Shown piece by piece: positions 15,861 through 23,875 of a stretch of DNA of 37,704 nt. Within the stretch, counting starts at the first letter, position 1. Each line of letters begins with the position of its first letter. The DNA is taken from the NCBI GenBank assembly GCA_031280155.1, contig JAITHD010000096.1:1-37704 (forward strand). The letters run 5' to 3'. Source of the stretch: Treponema sp. (lineage in GTDB: Bacteria; Spirochaetota; Spirochaetia; Treponematales; Breznakiellaceae). The translations under genes and the position numbers were made by a program. The notes below the pieces were generated by a model that ran no database searches, was not told where the DNA came from, and saw nothing but the letters and a program-made list of their open reading frames with translations.

Positions 15861-16164
15861 TCTTAACAAGACACGGGGCTGCTGCCGCGTTTTGTATAAC
15901 CTTATGCTCCCTGCAAGACAGGGAGATATGCTTGTTTTGCAGCACCTCCCCCTACTTCGATTTCAAGGATTTCCTTGTTTTGCAGTACCCTTTCCCGACT
16001 TTAAAGCGCCCCTTCCCGGTTCTGAAAGGGAACATAAACTGACGGATACGCGCCTCTGGACCCAGAAGGTTCTAAAAAAAAGAGAAAACCGGTACTTTAG
16101 TACCTTTTAGTATGGGCAAAGGGATTTTATACTTTGTTAAATCTTAAATATACCGGAGAAATAA
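15861..16164. other. Leader/spacer before the sugar-transport operon
   Basis: I see no gene here. TTGTTTTGCAG occurs twice, about 50 bases apart. A TATACT sequence at 16128-16133 could be the -10 of the transporter promoter, with the palindrome at 16091-16104 upstream of it. Confidence 0.35.
16091..16104. promoter_or_regulatory. Palindrome upstream of the sugar ABC operon
   Basis: GGTACT-TT-AGTACC is a perfect 6+2+6 palindrome located about 25 bases before the TATACT box, a plausible binding site for a sugar-responsive repressor or activator. Confidence 0.4.
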
Positions 16165-17478
16165 ATGAAAAAAACAATGAACCTTATCCTGCGGTCAGCG
16201 CTGATTGCCATTGGCATATCGGCGCTTATCTCTTGCGGAGGAAACAAAAAAGAAACCCCGCCGGCAGCCGCAAAAACAGCGGATCCTAACGCGCCGGTTG
16301 CTTTGACGGTGTGGTGTTGGGACCCTAATTTCAATGTATACGCGATGAATGAAGCCGCGAAAATATACCGGCGGGATCATCCTAACGTAACGGTAAACGT
16401 CCTGGATATTACCGAATTGGAACAGAAAATTACCACCGCCCTTTCCGCAGGTGAAACCGCAAATCTGCCGGATATAGTGCTGAATCAGGATAACTCTATC
16501 CAGCGATTCATCCAAACCTTTCCCGGCGCGTATGTGCCCCTTAACGGCAAAGTTGATCTCAGTAAATTCGCGCAATTCAAACTTGACGTCGGCAGTTATG
16601 AAGGCAGCAATTACGGCGTACCCTTTGATAACGGCGCGACCGCGACGTTTATCCGGCGGGACATTGTGGAACAGGCGGGATTACAGGTGCAGGATTTCAA
16701 CGATATTACCTGGGAACGGTTTATTGAATTAGGCAAAATCATTAAGGAAAAAACCGGAGTCACCATGATCTCAACCCAAGGAGGAACTAATGATTTCATT
16801 ATGATCATGCTCCAAAGCGCGGGACAATGGTTTTTTGACGAACAAGGCGTGGTCAATATCAAAAATAATGCCGCGTTACGGTCCGCTATCGAGACCTATC
16901 GTGAACTCGTCAATACCGGGGTATGTCTTGAAGTGGCGGACTGGAATGCGTATATCGCTACCCTGAACAATGGAACTGTCGCGTCTACGATTCAAGGCTG
17001 CTGGATCATCGGTTCAATCACTCCTGAAACGTCCCAGTCGGGAAAGTGGGGGGTCGTCAATACGCCGCGTCTCGACATTCCCGGAGGGGTAAACTACTCA
17101 AGCCAAGGCGGGTCCGGCTGGATGGTGATGGCGAACTCAAAGCATCCAGAGACAGCGATGGATTTTCTTAATAAGACTTTTGCCGGAAGCGTAGAACTCT
17201 ACGAAACGATTCTGCCCGCTTCAGGAGCTATCGGAACATGGCTTCCTGCCGGGGAATCAACGGTTTATGAACAGCCCCATGAGTTTTTCGGGGGACAAAA
17301 AATCTACGAAGATTTGGTAAGCTATGCGGGAAAAGTACCCCGGGTAAAATTCGGGGTGTTCAATTATGAAGCCCGGGACGCGGTTGTACGGGCGGTAGCG
17401 GAAATCATGCGGGGAGCTTCCATTGACGCGGCCCTTGATGCAGCTCAAAAATCACTCGAATTCATCATAGAACAATAA
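16165..17478 (+). CDS. ABC transporter sugar-binding lipoprotein (family 1)
   Basis: The 437-residue extracytoplasmic receptor starts with a signal peptide and ALISC, making Cys24 the lipidated residue. It continues as a MalE/UgpB-type binding protein (ALTVWCWDPNFN, NEAAKIYRRDHPNVTVNVLD, GVPFDNGATATFIRRDI, GSGWMVMANSKHPETAMDFL). It delivers a carbohydrate, probably an oligosaccharide or pentoside, to the two permeases that follow. The exact sugar cannot be read from the sequence. GGAG lies before ATG 16165. A stable hairpin after the stop codon would let more receptor than permease be made, as is common in such operons. Confidence 0.9.
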   Translation: MKKTMNLILRSALIAIGISALISCGGNKKETPPAAAKTADPNAPVALTVWCWDPNFNVYAMNEAAKIYRRDHPNVTVNVLDITELEQKITTALSAGETANLPDIVLNQDNSIQRFIQTFPGAYVPLNGKVDLSKFAQFKLDVGSYEGSNYGVPFDNGATATFIRRDIVEQAGLQVQDFNDITWERFIELGKIIKEKTGVTMISTQGGTNDFIMIMLQSAGQWFFDEQGVVNIKNNAALRSAIETYRELVNTGVCLEVADWNAYIATLNNGTVASTIQGCWIIGSITPETSQSGKWGVVNTPRLDIPGGVNYSSQGGSGWMVMANSKHPETAMDFLNKTFAGSVELYETILPASGAIGTWLPAGESTVYEQPHEFFGGQKIYEDLVSYAGKVPRVKFGVFNYEARDAVVRAVAEIMRGASIDAALDAAQKSLEFIIEQ

Positions 17479-17487
17479 GCGTTTTTT

Positions 17488-17524
17488 TCTAAAGCGGAAG
17501 GTCCTTTGAGGACTCCGTTTTAGA
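17488..17524 (+). promoter_or_regulatory. Intercistronic hairpin between receptor and permease genes
   Basis: TCTAAA...TTTAGA arms enclose CGG...CCG and GGTCC-TTTGA-GGAC, a long stem with small bulges. It lies between the stop of the binding-protein gene and the SD of the permease gene and probably stabilises the upstream mRNA or partly terminates transcription. Confidence 0.6.
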
Positions 17525-17548
17525 AAGATTATATGAAGGAGGCCTCTC

Positions 17549-18427
17549 ATGCAAGCTAAAAGTTTAGAAAAGAAATACGCGGTGTGGGGATGGATTTTTG
17601 TAGCTCCCGCAACGTTTTTGATTATCATTATGTCTTTTTTCCCTATGGCTCAAGCGTTTGTACTTTCTCTTCAATCCGGGCGGGGCGCCAATCTGCGGTT
17701 TACTGGTTTGCGGAACTATATGCGGCTTTTTCAGGATGAACAGTTTCTCAGTTCTGTGGCGAATGTTTTTATATATCTGATTTTTCAGGTTCCCATTATG
17801 CTTTTGCTGGCGCTGATTCTCTCGTCGATTCTGAATAACCCGAAACTTGCCTTCAAAGGCGCTTTCAGGACCTTAGTATTTCTTCCCTGCGTTGCGGGTT
17901 TGGTATCCGCCGCGATTATCTTTAAGTCGTTTTTTTCTGTAGACGGCATTGTTAATGTTATTTTTCTTAAACTGGGCATCATAAATGATCCGGTTAGCTG
18001 GCTGACCGATCCGGTCTGGGCGAAGATCATTATCATTCTGGTTATTACCTGGAGATGGACCGGTTACAATACGATATTTTACCTTGCAGGGCTGCAAAAT
18101 ATAGATACTTCAGTTTATGAAGCCGCAAAAATCGACGGCGCTAACGCGGCGCAGCAATTCTTCAATATCACCATACCTCTCTTAAAACCAGTGATTGTGC
18201 TCACTACCATCATGTCTACCAATGGAACTTTACAGCTTTTTGATGAAGTAAAGAACATCACCAACGGCGGTCCAGGCACAGCAACTATCACCATATCTCA
18301 GTACATCTACAATCTTTCTTTTGTATACAGCCCTCAATTCGGCTACGCCGCTTCGGTCTCGTATACTATCTTGATAATGGTTGCGCTGCTGTCTTTTATC
18401 CAGATGAAAATAGGAGATAAAACATGA
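17549..18427 (+). CDS. ABC sugar permease, MalF/UgpA type
   Basis: The 292-residue inner-membrane protein has six predicted helices and the cytoplasmic coupling (EAA) loop EAAKIDGANAAQQFFNITIP near residues 190-215, which docks to the ATPase. It belongs to the binding-protein-dependent carbohydrate permeases (MalF/UgpA/AraP group). GAAGGAGG precedes the ATG. It overlaps the next gene in an ATGA junction, indicating translational coupling. No ATP-binding subunit is encoded nearby. Such cassettes usually borrow a shared MsmK/MalK-type ATPase encoded elsewhere. Confidence 0.92.
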   Translation: MQAKSLEKKYAVWGWIFVAPATFLIIIMSFFPMAQAFVLSLQSGRGANLRFTGLRNYMRLFQDEQFLSSVANVFIYLIFQVPIMLLLALILSSILNNPKLAFKGAFRTLVFLPCVAGLVSAAIIFKSFFSVDGIVNVIFLKLGIINDPVSWLTDPVWAKIIIILVITWRWTGYNTIFYLAGLQNIDTSVYEAAKIDGANAAQQFFNITIPLLKPVIVLTTIMSTNGTLQLFDEVKNITNGGPGTATITISQYIYNLSFVYSPQFGYAASVSYTILIMVALLSFIQMKIGDKT

Positions 18428-19239
18428 AAAAAAGGTATAACGTTTCTAATCTGATCCTTTATGGGTTTCTCGGTCTTACTGTTTTAGCCTCGGCATTTCC
18501 TTTTTTCTGGATGATTTCAGGAGCTACCAATAAAAGCGTAGATATTGTCCGGGGAAATGTATTTCCGGGATTGTATTTGGCGGAAAACATTAAAACCTTA
18601 TTTACTACCGCAGCTTTAGGCAGAGCGTTTTTGAATTCTCTGCGGAATACTGTCAGCGGCACGATTGCAAGTTTGTTTATCTGTTCTCTGGCGGGCTATG
18701 GATTCCAGATTTATCGGGATAAAGCAAAAGACCGGCTTATGACGGTACTGCTTCTGTCTATGATGGTTCCTTTCGCGGCGGTAATGATACCTCTGTTCAG
18801 AATGTTCAGTCAGGCGAAACTTCTGAATACCACTCTGGGGATTATTCTGCCTTCTCTGTCAACGGCGTTTCTGATTTTCTTTTTCAGACAGAATTCCGTA
18901 TCTTTCCCAATGGAAATTGTGCAGGCCGCCAGAGTTGACGGACTTGGAGAATTCGGCATTTACGCCCGGATATATGTTCCGGTAATGACTCCTACGTTTG
19001 CCGCCGCCGGGATCATTACCTTCATGGGGGGCTGGAATAATTATCTGTGGCCTCTTATTGTTTTGCTGAAACAAGAAAGTCAAACCATGCCGCTGCTGAT
19101 AGCCGCCATCACCGCGGGATATACTGTTGATTACGGTATGCTGATGCTGGCGGTTACTATCTGTACCTTACCGACGGTTATCATATTCTTTACCCAGCAG
19201 AAACACTTTGTGGCGGGTATCTTGGGTTCAGTAAAATAA
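18424..19239 (+). CDS. ABC sugar permease, MalG/UgpE type
   Basis: The 271-residue partner permease has six helices and the EAA-like loop QAARVDGLGEFGIYARIYVP followed by GGWNNYLWPLIVL, both typical of MalG/UgpE/AraQ proteins. It forms the transmembrane pore with the preceding permease. The start codon overlaps the previous stop (ATGA). A hairpin with a T-rich loop follows the stop codon and separates it from the sensor kinase gene. Confidence 0.92.
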   Translation: MKKRYNVSNLILYGFLGLTVLASAFPFFWMISGATNKSVDIVRGNVFPGLYLAENIKTLFTTAALGRAFLNSLRNTVSGTIASLFICSLAGYGFQIYRDKAKDRLMTVLLLSMMVPFAAVMIPLFRMFSQAKLLNTTLGIILPSLSTAFLIFFFRQNSVSFPMEIVQAARVDGLGEFGIYARIYVPVMTPTFAAAGIITFMGGWNNYLWPLIVLLKQESQTMPLLIAAITAGYTVDYGMLMLAVTICTLPTVIIFFTQQKHFVAGILGSVK

Positions 19240-19256
19240 TCTGATTTTCCTAAAAA

Positions 19257-19284
19257 CGGCTGTTTTTATTTTTTATAACAGCCG
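19257..19284 (+). terminator. Hairpin between permease and kinase genes
   Basis: CGGCTGTT (19257-19264) and AACAGCCG (19277-19284) form a perfect 8-bp stem with a T-rich 12-base loop. There is no T-run after it, so it may be a partial terminator or processing site. Confidence 0.5.
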
Positions 19285-19308
19285 CCGCCGCAGGAGGAGA
19301 GGGGATTA

Positions 19309-20568
19309 ATGGATGAACAAAAAATCTTTTTAAAAATAATTCCCGCTTTTATTACAACAGGACTGCTCTGTTTATGCGGTGTATTATTCACCTCAAAGTA
19401 TATGTATAGCCCCTCGGTACTGCCGTTAATTTTTGATTTCAATGAAGCCAACAACCGGCTGCTTTTCTCTCTTAATTTTTACGTTCCTTTTATGATATGC
19501 GCTGTTTCTCTTTATACCTGCCTCTTCGCCTCGGATTTTTTTATTCGATGGATAGGGGTTATCGCCGGATTTTTATCCGCAGTCCTTTGCGTTTACAGTT
19601 TGAATGATTTATTTTCTATTACAATCTGTATATATACCGCATACAACGTTACTATTTCTATATCTTTTACCGCGCCGAAAAATTGCCTGTTAGTCCTCGT
19701 TTGTATTCCTTTATACATTGTTTTTCTTTTTCATCCCCAATTCTTAGGCTCAAACCCTGGGGGAATCGGCTTTGTCAATCCCGGTCTTTCAGAAACAATC
19801 GTGATAATAGCTGAACTGCTTATTGTTTCAATAGGGATGATCCTGCTGCGTTTTTTTGTAGATAAATACAAACACGCCCAGGCGGTTATCAATCATTTGC
19901 GTTTAGTAGAAAGACAGATGGTTTTGGTGAATCACCGCCTGCAAGAACTGGCGAAAAACCGGGGCGAAGAAGCGGTAAAACAAGATCGGCTGCGTTTTAC
20001 CCGAGACCTGCATGACGGGTGCGGGTACGCTTTTACTAATATCATCGCCGTAACCGATGCCGCAGTAAGCTGCGGCGACATGGAACATGGACACGCTCAG
20101 GAAATATTTCAGCGTATCAGAAACCTTGCAACCGAAGGGCTGCGGGAGACAAGAGAAACCCTGCGGCTTATCCGCAGCATACAGGAACCGTCTATGAAAA
20201 GTATTGATACTATTTATCAGCTTAAAACGGTTTTTCAGGAAGTTACGGGTATTCAGGTACAGATTGAGTGGGGTAATATGCGGCATGATTACGGTCCGGC
20301 TATAACTCAGGCTCTTGCCCGAATTGTACAGGAAGCCTTTACTAATTCAGTGCGTCATGGACAGGCGACTAGGATTCTGCTTCAATTTTGGGAATTTTCT
20401 GAAGAGTTCAATATGACCGTAACAGATAACGGCGTAGGCGCTTCGGGGATAGTAAAAGGGATAGGGCTTGCCGGTATGGAGGAGCGCCTTGAATCAGTAC
20501 AGGGGAAACTAAAAGTATCCCTGCCTCAGGAAGGCGGCTTTAGGCTTGATATCAGCATACCTTTATAA
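19309..20568 (+). CDS. Membrane sensor histidine kinase, NarL/DesK type (HisKA_3)
   Basis: The 419-residue protein has about six membrane helices in the first 185 residues and a short coiled coil (about 190-225). The HisKA_3 dimerisation box is FTRDLHDGCGYAFTN, with phospho-accepting His235. The ATPase domain has N-box EAFTNSVRHGQATR and G-boxes DNGVGASG and GIGLAGMEERL. The membrane part has no large periplasmic loop, so it probably senses a membrane or intramembrane cue or a partner protein. The gene ends just before the response regulator start, so the two form a two-component pair. Adjacency to the sugar ABC operon makes regulation of that operon plausible but unproven. Confidence 0.92.
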   Translation: MDEQKIFLKIIPAFITTGLLCLCGVLFTSKYMYSPSVLPLIFDFNEANNRLLFSLNFYVPFMICAVSLYTCLFASDFFIRWIGVIAGFLSAVLCVYSLNDLFSITICIYTAYNVTISISFTAPKNCLLVLVCIPLYIVFLFHPQFLGSNPGGIGFVNPGLSETIVIIAELLIVSIGMILLRFFVDKYKHAQAVINHLRLVERQMVLVNHRLQELAKNRGEEAVKQDRLRFTRDLHDGCGYAFTNIIAVTDAAVSCGDMEHGHAQEIFQRIRNLATEGLRETRETLRLIRSIQEPSMKSIDTIYQLKTVFQEVTGIQVQIEWGNMRHDYGPAITQALARIVQEAFTNSVRHGQATRILLQFWEFSEEFNMTVTDNGVGASGIVKGIGLAGMEERLESVQGKLKVSLPQEGGFRLDISIPL

Positions 20569-20587
20569 AAAGAGTAAAAAATATAAT

Positions 20588-21262
20588 ATGAGTGAACCAA
20601 AACTGAAAATTTTATTAGCCGACGATCAGCGGGTCTTTGCGGAAAGCCTCTGTACGTTCTTATCTAACTATGCGGAAGATATGACGGTTATCGGCATTGC
20701 TTTGAATGGAAAAGAAGCAGTTTCCATGACTTGTGAATACCATCCGGATATTATTTTAATGGACGTGCGTATGCCGGAAATGGACGGCGTAGAAGCGGTA
20801 CGGATTATCAAACAAAAAGAGCCGGAAATTAAAATCATCATGCTTTCCACCTATCATGAAGATGAATTCGTCAGGACTTCGCTGCTTGCCGGTTCTTCAG
20901 GGTATCTTTTAAAAGACATATCCCCTACGGAACTAATTACCGCAATTCGGGCGCTCCAAAACAACATTATCCAAATATCCCCGGAAATCGCCCGAAGTAT
21001 GGTGCAGCAGCGGTATACCGGGCAGGACAAAAATAAAGATAGCAAAACTATTCCAGGATCAGAATCCCTGCCTTGGCTTAAAACCCTGACCAATCGGGAA
21101 CGGGAAATTTTTACCTTTTTAGCAACCGGCTATGATAACGAACAAATCGCCCGGACCCTTAACCTAGCGATTCAAACCGTCAAAAATCAGGTGAGCATTA
21201 TATACTCAAAATTGGGAGTAAAAGATCGGTTTGAAATTATCCGTTTGGCAAACCGGCGGTAA
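20588..21262 (+). CDS. NarL/LuxR-family response regulator
   Basis: The 224-residue regulator has a receiver domain with acidic pocket ADDQ and phospho-acceptor Asp59 in LMDVRMPEMDG, a conserved Ser/Thr in MLSTYHEDEF and Lys in YLLKDIS. A LuxR-type helix-turn-helix follows (LTNREREIFTFLATGYDNEQ, IARTLNLAIQTVKNQVSIIY). The frame is open from ATG 20546 inside the kinase gene, but the receiver domain begins immediately after ATG 20588, so that start is preferred; the SD is weak (AAAGAG). It is presumably phosphorylated by the preceding kinase. Confidence 0.92.
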   Translation: MSEPKLKILLADDQRVFAESLCTFLSNYAEDMTVIGIALNGKEAVSMTCEYHPDIILMDVRMPEMDGVEAVRIIKQKEPEIKIIMLSTYHEDEFVRTSLLAGSSGYLLKDISPTELITAIRALQNNIIQISPEIARSMVQQRYTGQDKNKDSKTIPGSESLPWLKTLTNREREIFTFLATGYDNEQIARTLNLAIQTVKNQVSIIYSKLGVKDRFEIIRLANRR

Positions 21263-21301
21263 CGCCGCCTCTCTTGTCCAGTTTTGAAGCACTCCCCAGC
21301 A

Positions 21302-21348
21302 GCACAGGATGTTGTGCCTCCGCCCTATTGGGGGCTTGCTATTTTTTT
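21302..21348 (+). terminator. Terminator after the two-component genes
   Basis: GCACA-GGATGT-TGTGC (21302-21317) and GCCC-TATTGG-GGGC (21322-21335) form tandem small hairpins. A seven-T run at 21342-21348 follows after six bases. Confidence 0.5.
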
Positions 21349-21366
21349 CAAGTTACAGTATGCTAA

Positions 21367-21384
21367 TAGTATTAAATCATACTA
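21367..21384. promoter_or_regulatory. Candidate metalloregulator operator upstream of feoA
   Basis: TAGTAT-TTAAATC-region-ATACTA: arms at 21367-21372 and 21379-21384 form a perfect 6-bp inverted repeat with a six-base AT-rich spacer, about 22 bases before the feoA ATG. Size and position suit a Fur- or DtxR/TroR-type iron regulator; which one is not clear. Confidence 0.45.
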
Positions 21385-21405
21385 ACATGATATAAGGAAC
21401 CAATT

Positions 21406-21669
21406 ATGCGATTATCCAATGCTCCCCAGGGAGCTTCTTTTTCAGTGGTGAAAGTTACCCTCGGCAAAGAAGTGGGAAAACGGCTGGCTGACATGGGCTT
21501 CACCGAAGGCGCTGAAGGCGCGGTTGTCCGGGCGGGATTCTTACAAGGACCCCTGCAAATCCATATTCGGGGCTATGATATTCTCATCCGCCGGTTTGAA
21601 GCCGCCGGGATCGAGGTTGAACCCGGGGCGGTTCAGAACCCCCAAGCCCAGAGGAACCCAGCGGTATGA
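21406..21669 (+). CDS. feoA: Ferrous iron transport accessory protein FeoA
   Basis: The 87-residue SH3-like protein has the FeoA pattern: MRLSNAPQGASFSVVKV, KRLADMGFTEGAEGAVV and GPLQIHIRGYDILIRRFEA. FeoA is a cytoplasmic partner of FeoB needed for ferrous iron uptake. AAGGA lies before ATG. The gene overlaps feoB by four bases (ATGA), so the two are translationally coupled. The C-terminal tail (AVQNPQAQRNPAV) is a short low-complexity extension. Confidence 0.9.
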   Translation: MRLSNAPQGASFSVVKVTLGKEVGKRLADMGFTEGAEGAVVRAGFLQGPLQIHIRGYDILIRRFEAAGIEVEPGAVQNPQAQRNPAV

Positions 21670-23813
21670 GCGGCGCCGTCCAGAAGGTTTTGCGGATCGC
21701 CCTGGCGGGAAATCCTAACGCGGGAAAGACCAGCTTGTTCAACGCCCTCACCGGCGCGCACCACAAGGTTGGCAATTATCCCGGGGTTACAGTGGAAAAA
21801 CGGGAAGGATTGCGGGTTCGCGGGGATTGGCAGTACCATTTCATTGATCTCCCCGGGGTTTACAGCCTTACCGCGTATTCTATTGACGAAGTAGTGGCTC
21901 GGGATTTTATCCTTGAGGAAAAACCGGATATGATCGTTGACGTTTTGGATTCCACGAACCTTGAACGGAATCTGTACCTCTGCCTTCAAATCCAAGAACT
22001 GGGGATTCCGGTTATCGGGGCTCTCAATATGAGCGACGAAGCCGGGGCGAAGGGCCTTCAAATCGACGAAAAACGCCTTTCCGATACCCTCGGAATCCCG
22101 ATGATCAAAACCGTCGGCACAAAAGGAAGCGGAACCGACGCGCTCCTTGATTGTATTGACCGGGTAAAAGCCCAAACCAGGGAAACCCCCGGGGGGCGGC
22201 GGATAAATTACAAAGAGGAGATTGAATCAAAGCTGGAGATTCTCCAAAAACTCATTGCTGAAGATAAGGCTTTCGCGGCAAAGTACCCGGTTCGATGGCT
22301 TGGGGTGAAACTTCTGGAAAAAGACGCAAACGCCTATGAGCGGCTGAAAGAACATTCAAAGCCCCAGGTCATTGAAGCCGCGGCCCGGGATGCCGTAACC
22401 TGGCTGGACGCCCATTTCGGCAAAGATTCGGAGATTATCGTTTCTGAGCAGCGGTACGGGTATATCCGCGGGGCGGTACAAGAGGCGGTGCGGATAACCA
22501 AAACCCCGGATTTTTCGCTGACCGAACGGATCGACAAGATCATTATGAATCCTTTTCTTGCCCTGCCGATTTTTGTTTTTGTCCTGTGGAGCGTGTTTCA
22601 GCTTACCTTTATGCTGGGCGAATATCCTATGCTGGCTCTGGAGAGCTTTTTCAGCGCCCTAAGCAATGGGCTTAACACAGCTCTTGGGGATACGCTGCTC
22701 CGCTCCCTGGTGGTAGACGGCGTTATTGGCGGCGTAGGCGGGGTATTGTCCTTTGTTCCCCTTATTGTGATTCTCTTTTTTCTCCTGTCTATTCTGGAAG
22801 ACACCGGTTATATGTCGAGAGCGGCTTTCGCCACCGACAAGCTGCTTCACGCCTTTGGACTCCACGGGCAGTCGATTTTTCCCATGATGCTGGGGTTCGG
22901 CTGCTCGGTTCCCGCGGTGATGGCGTCGAGAACCTTGAAAAACCCGCGGGATCGGATTATTACGGTGATCATTACCCCGATGATGAGCTGCGGCGCGAAA
23001 CTGCCGGTCCATGTACTCCTTGCGGCGGCGTTTTTTCCTGATAATCCGGCGGATATGGTGATGGGCATCTACGGCGTCGGGGTTGTTTTAGCCCTTTTAT
23101 CCGCATTGGTTCTCAAACGGACGGTCCTGAAAGGGGACCCTACGCCGTTTGTCATGGAACTGCCTCCGTACCGGGCCCCTACGCTTCAGGGCGTCCTGTG
23201 GCATGTGTGGGAAAAAACATGGCAGTATGTGAAAAAAGCGGGAACCATTATTCTAGCATCGGCGATTCTGATCTGGGGGGTCACCACGTTTCCCCGCTAT
23301 GAAATCTCTGACGAAGCGTATCAGACCTTGGAAGATACCTTCAGGGCTGAAAACCCTGAGGCTGACAGCGAAACCCGGGATGCGTGGCTTGACACGATTA
23401 TCACCCAAAACGCCTTGGAATACAGTTACGCCGGGCGGCTGGGCAGGTTCATTGAGCCGGTATTCCGGTCTATGGGCTTTAACTGGAGGATCGCCGCCGC
23501 TTCGGTTACGGGATTCGCCGCCAAGGAGGTGATTGTTTCGACTCTGGGGATTCTCTACCGGGTAGGGACTGAAGAAACCGAGGAAAGCGAAGGCTTGCGG
23601 GACGCTATCCGGGAGGATCCGGACATGACTCCTTTGACGGCGGTGGTGTTTATGATCTTTACGCTGATCATTCCGCCGTGTTTCGCGGCTCTTGCGACGA
23701 TACGGGCGGAAATCGGCTGGAAGTGGTTCGGCTTTGAAATCGGGTTTCTCTTGATTTTGGGCTGGACCCTCTGCTCCGTCATCTACCAAGCGGGAAGGGC
23801 CCTGGGGTACTAA
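21666..23813 (+). CDS. feoB: Ferrous iron transporter FeoB
   Basis: The 715-residue protein has an N-terminal GTPase domain with G1 GNPNAGKTS, G3 DLPGVYSL, G4 NMSDE and G5 TVGTKGSG. A helical GDI-like linker follows, then a membrane domain with two Gate regions (GFGCSVPAVMASR, MMSCGAKLPVHVL) and the C-terminal FAAKEVIVSTLG block. It imports Fe2+ across the inner membrane, driven or gated by GTP. No FeoC follows. Length is within the family range (about 700-780). A perfect 13-bp hairpin just after the stop separates it from the convergent traB-like gene. Confidence 0.96.
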   Translation: MSGAVQKVLRIALAGNPNAGKTSLFNALTGAHHKVGNYPGVTVEKREGLRVRGDWQYHFIDLPGVYSLTAYSIDEVVARDFILEEKPDMIVDVLDSTNLERNLYLCLQIQELGIPVIGALNMSDEAGAKGLQIDEKRLSDTLGIPMIKTVGTKGSGTDALLDCIDRVKAQTRETPGGRRINYKEEIESKLEILQKLIAEDKAFAAKYPVRWLGVKLLEKDANAYERLKEHSKPQVIEAAARDAVTWLDAHFGKDSEIIVSEQRYGYIRGAVQEAVRITKTPDFSLTERIDKIIMNPFLALPIFVFVLWSVFQLTFMLGEYPMLALESFFSALSNGLNTALGDTLLRSLVVDGVIGGVGGVLSFVPLIVILFFLLSILEDTGYMSRAAFATDKLLHAFGLHGQSIFPMMLGFGCSVPAVMASRTLKNPRDRIITVIITPMMSCGAKLPVHVLLAAAFFPDNPADMVMGIYGVGVVLALLSALVLKRTVLKGDPTPFVMELPPYRAPTLQGVLWHVWEKTWQYVKKAGTIILASAILIWGVTTFPRYEISDEAYQTLEDTFRAENPEADSETRDAWLDTIITQNALEYSYAGRLGRFIEPVFRSMGFNWRIAAASVTGFAAKEVIVSTLGILYRVGTEETEESEGLRDAIREDPDMTPLTAVVFMIFTLIIPPCFAALATIRAEIGWKWFGFEIGFLLILGWTLCSVIYQAGRALGY

Positions 23814-23822
23814 CCCTGCTTA

Positions 23823-23867
23823 GGACAGCAGGCGGATTCTGACTATCAAGGGAACCGCCTGCTGTCC
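23823..23867. terminator. Bidirectional hairpin between feoB and traB-like genes
   Basis: GGACAGCAGGCGG (23823-23835) and CCGCCTGCTGTCC (23855-23867) pair perfectly over 13 bp with a 19-base loop. It sits between two convergent genes. There is no long T-run on either side. Confidence 0.65.
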
Positions 23868-23875
23868 GGGTATGG

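Noticed and set aside
15758-16042. 94-residue ORF downstream of the HAD gene as a real gene
   Set aside because: Its first part is the TnpB-extension reading of copy D and the rest is low-complexity Phe/Pro/Leu without a domain or SD.
23253-23789. 178-codon minus-strand frame inside feoB
   Set aside because: It is antisense to the well-conserved FeoB membrane domain and has a Pro/Arg-rich shadow composition.
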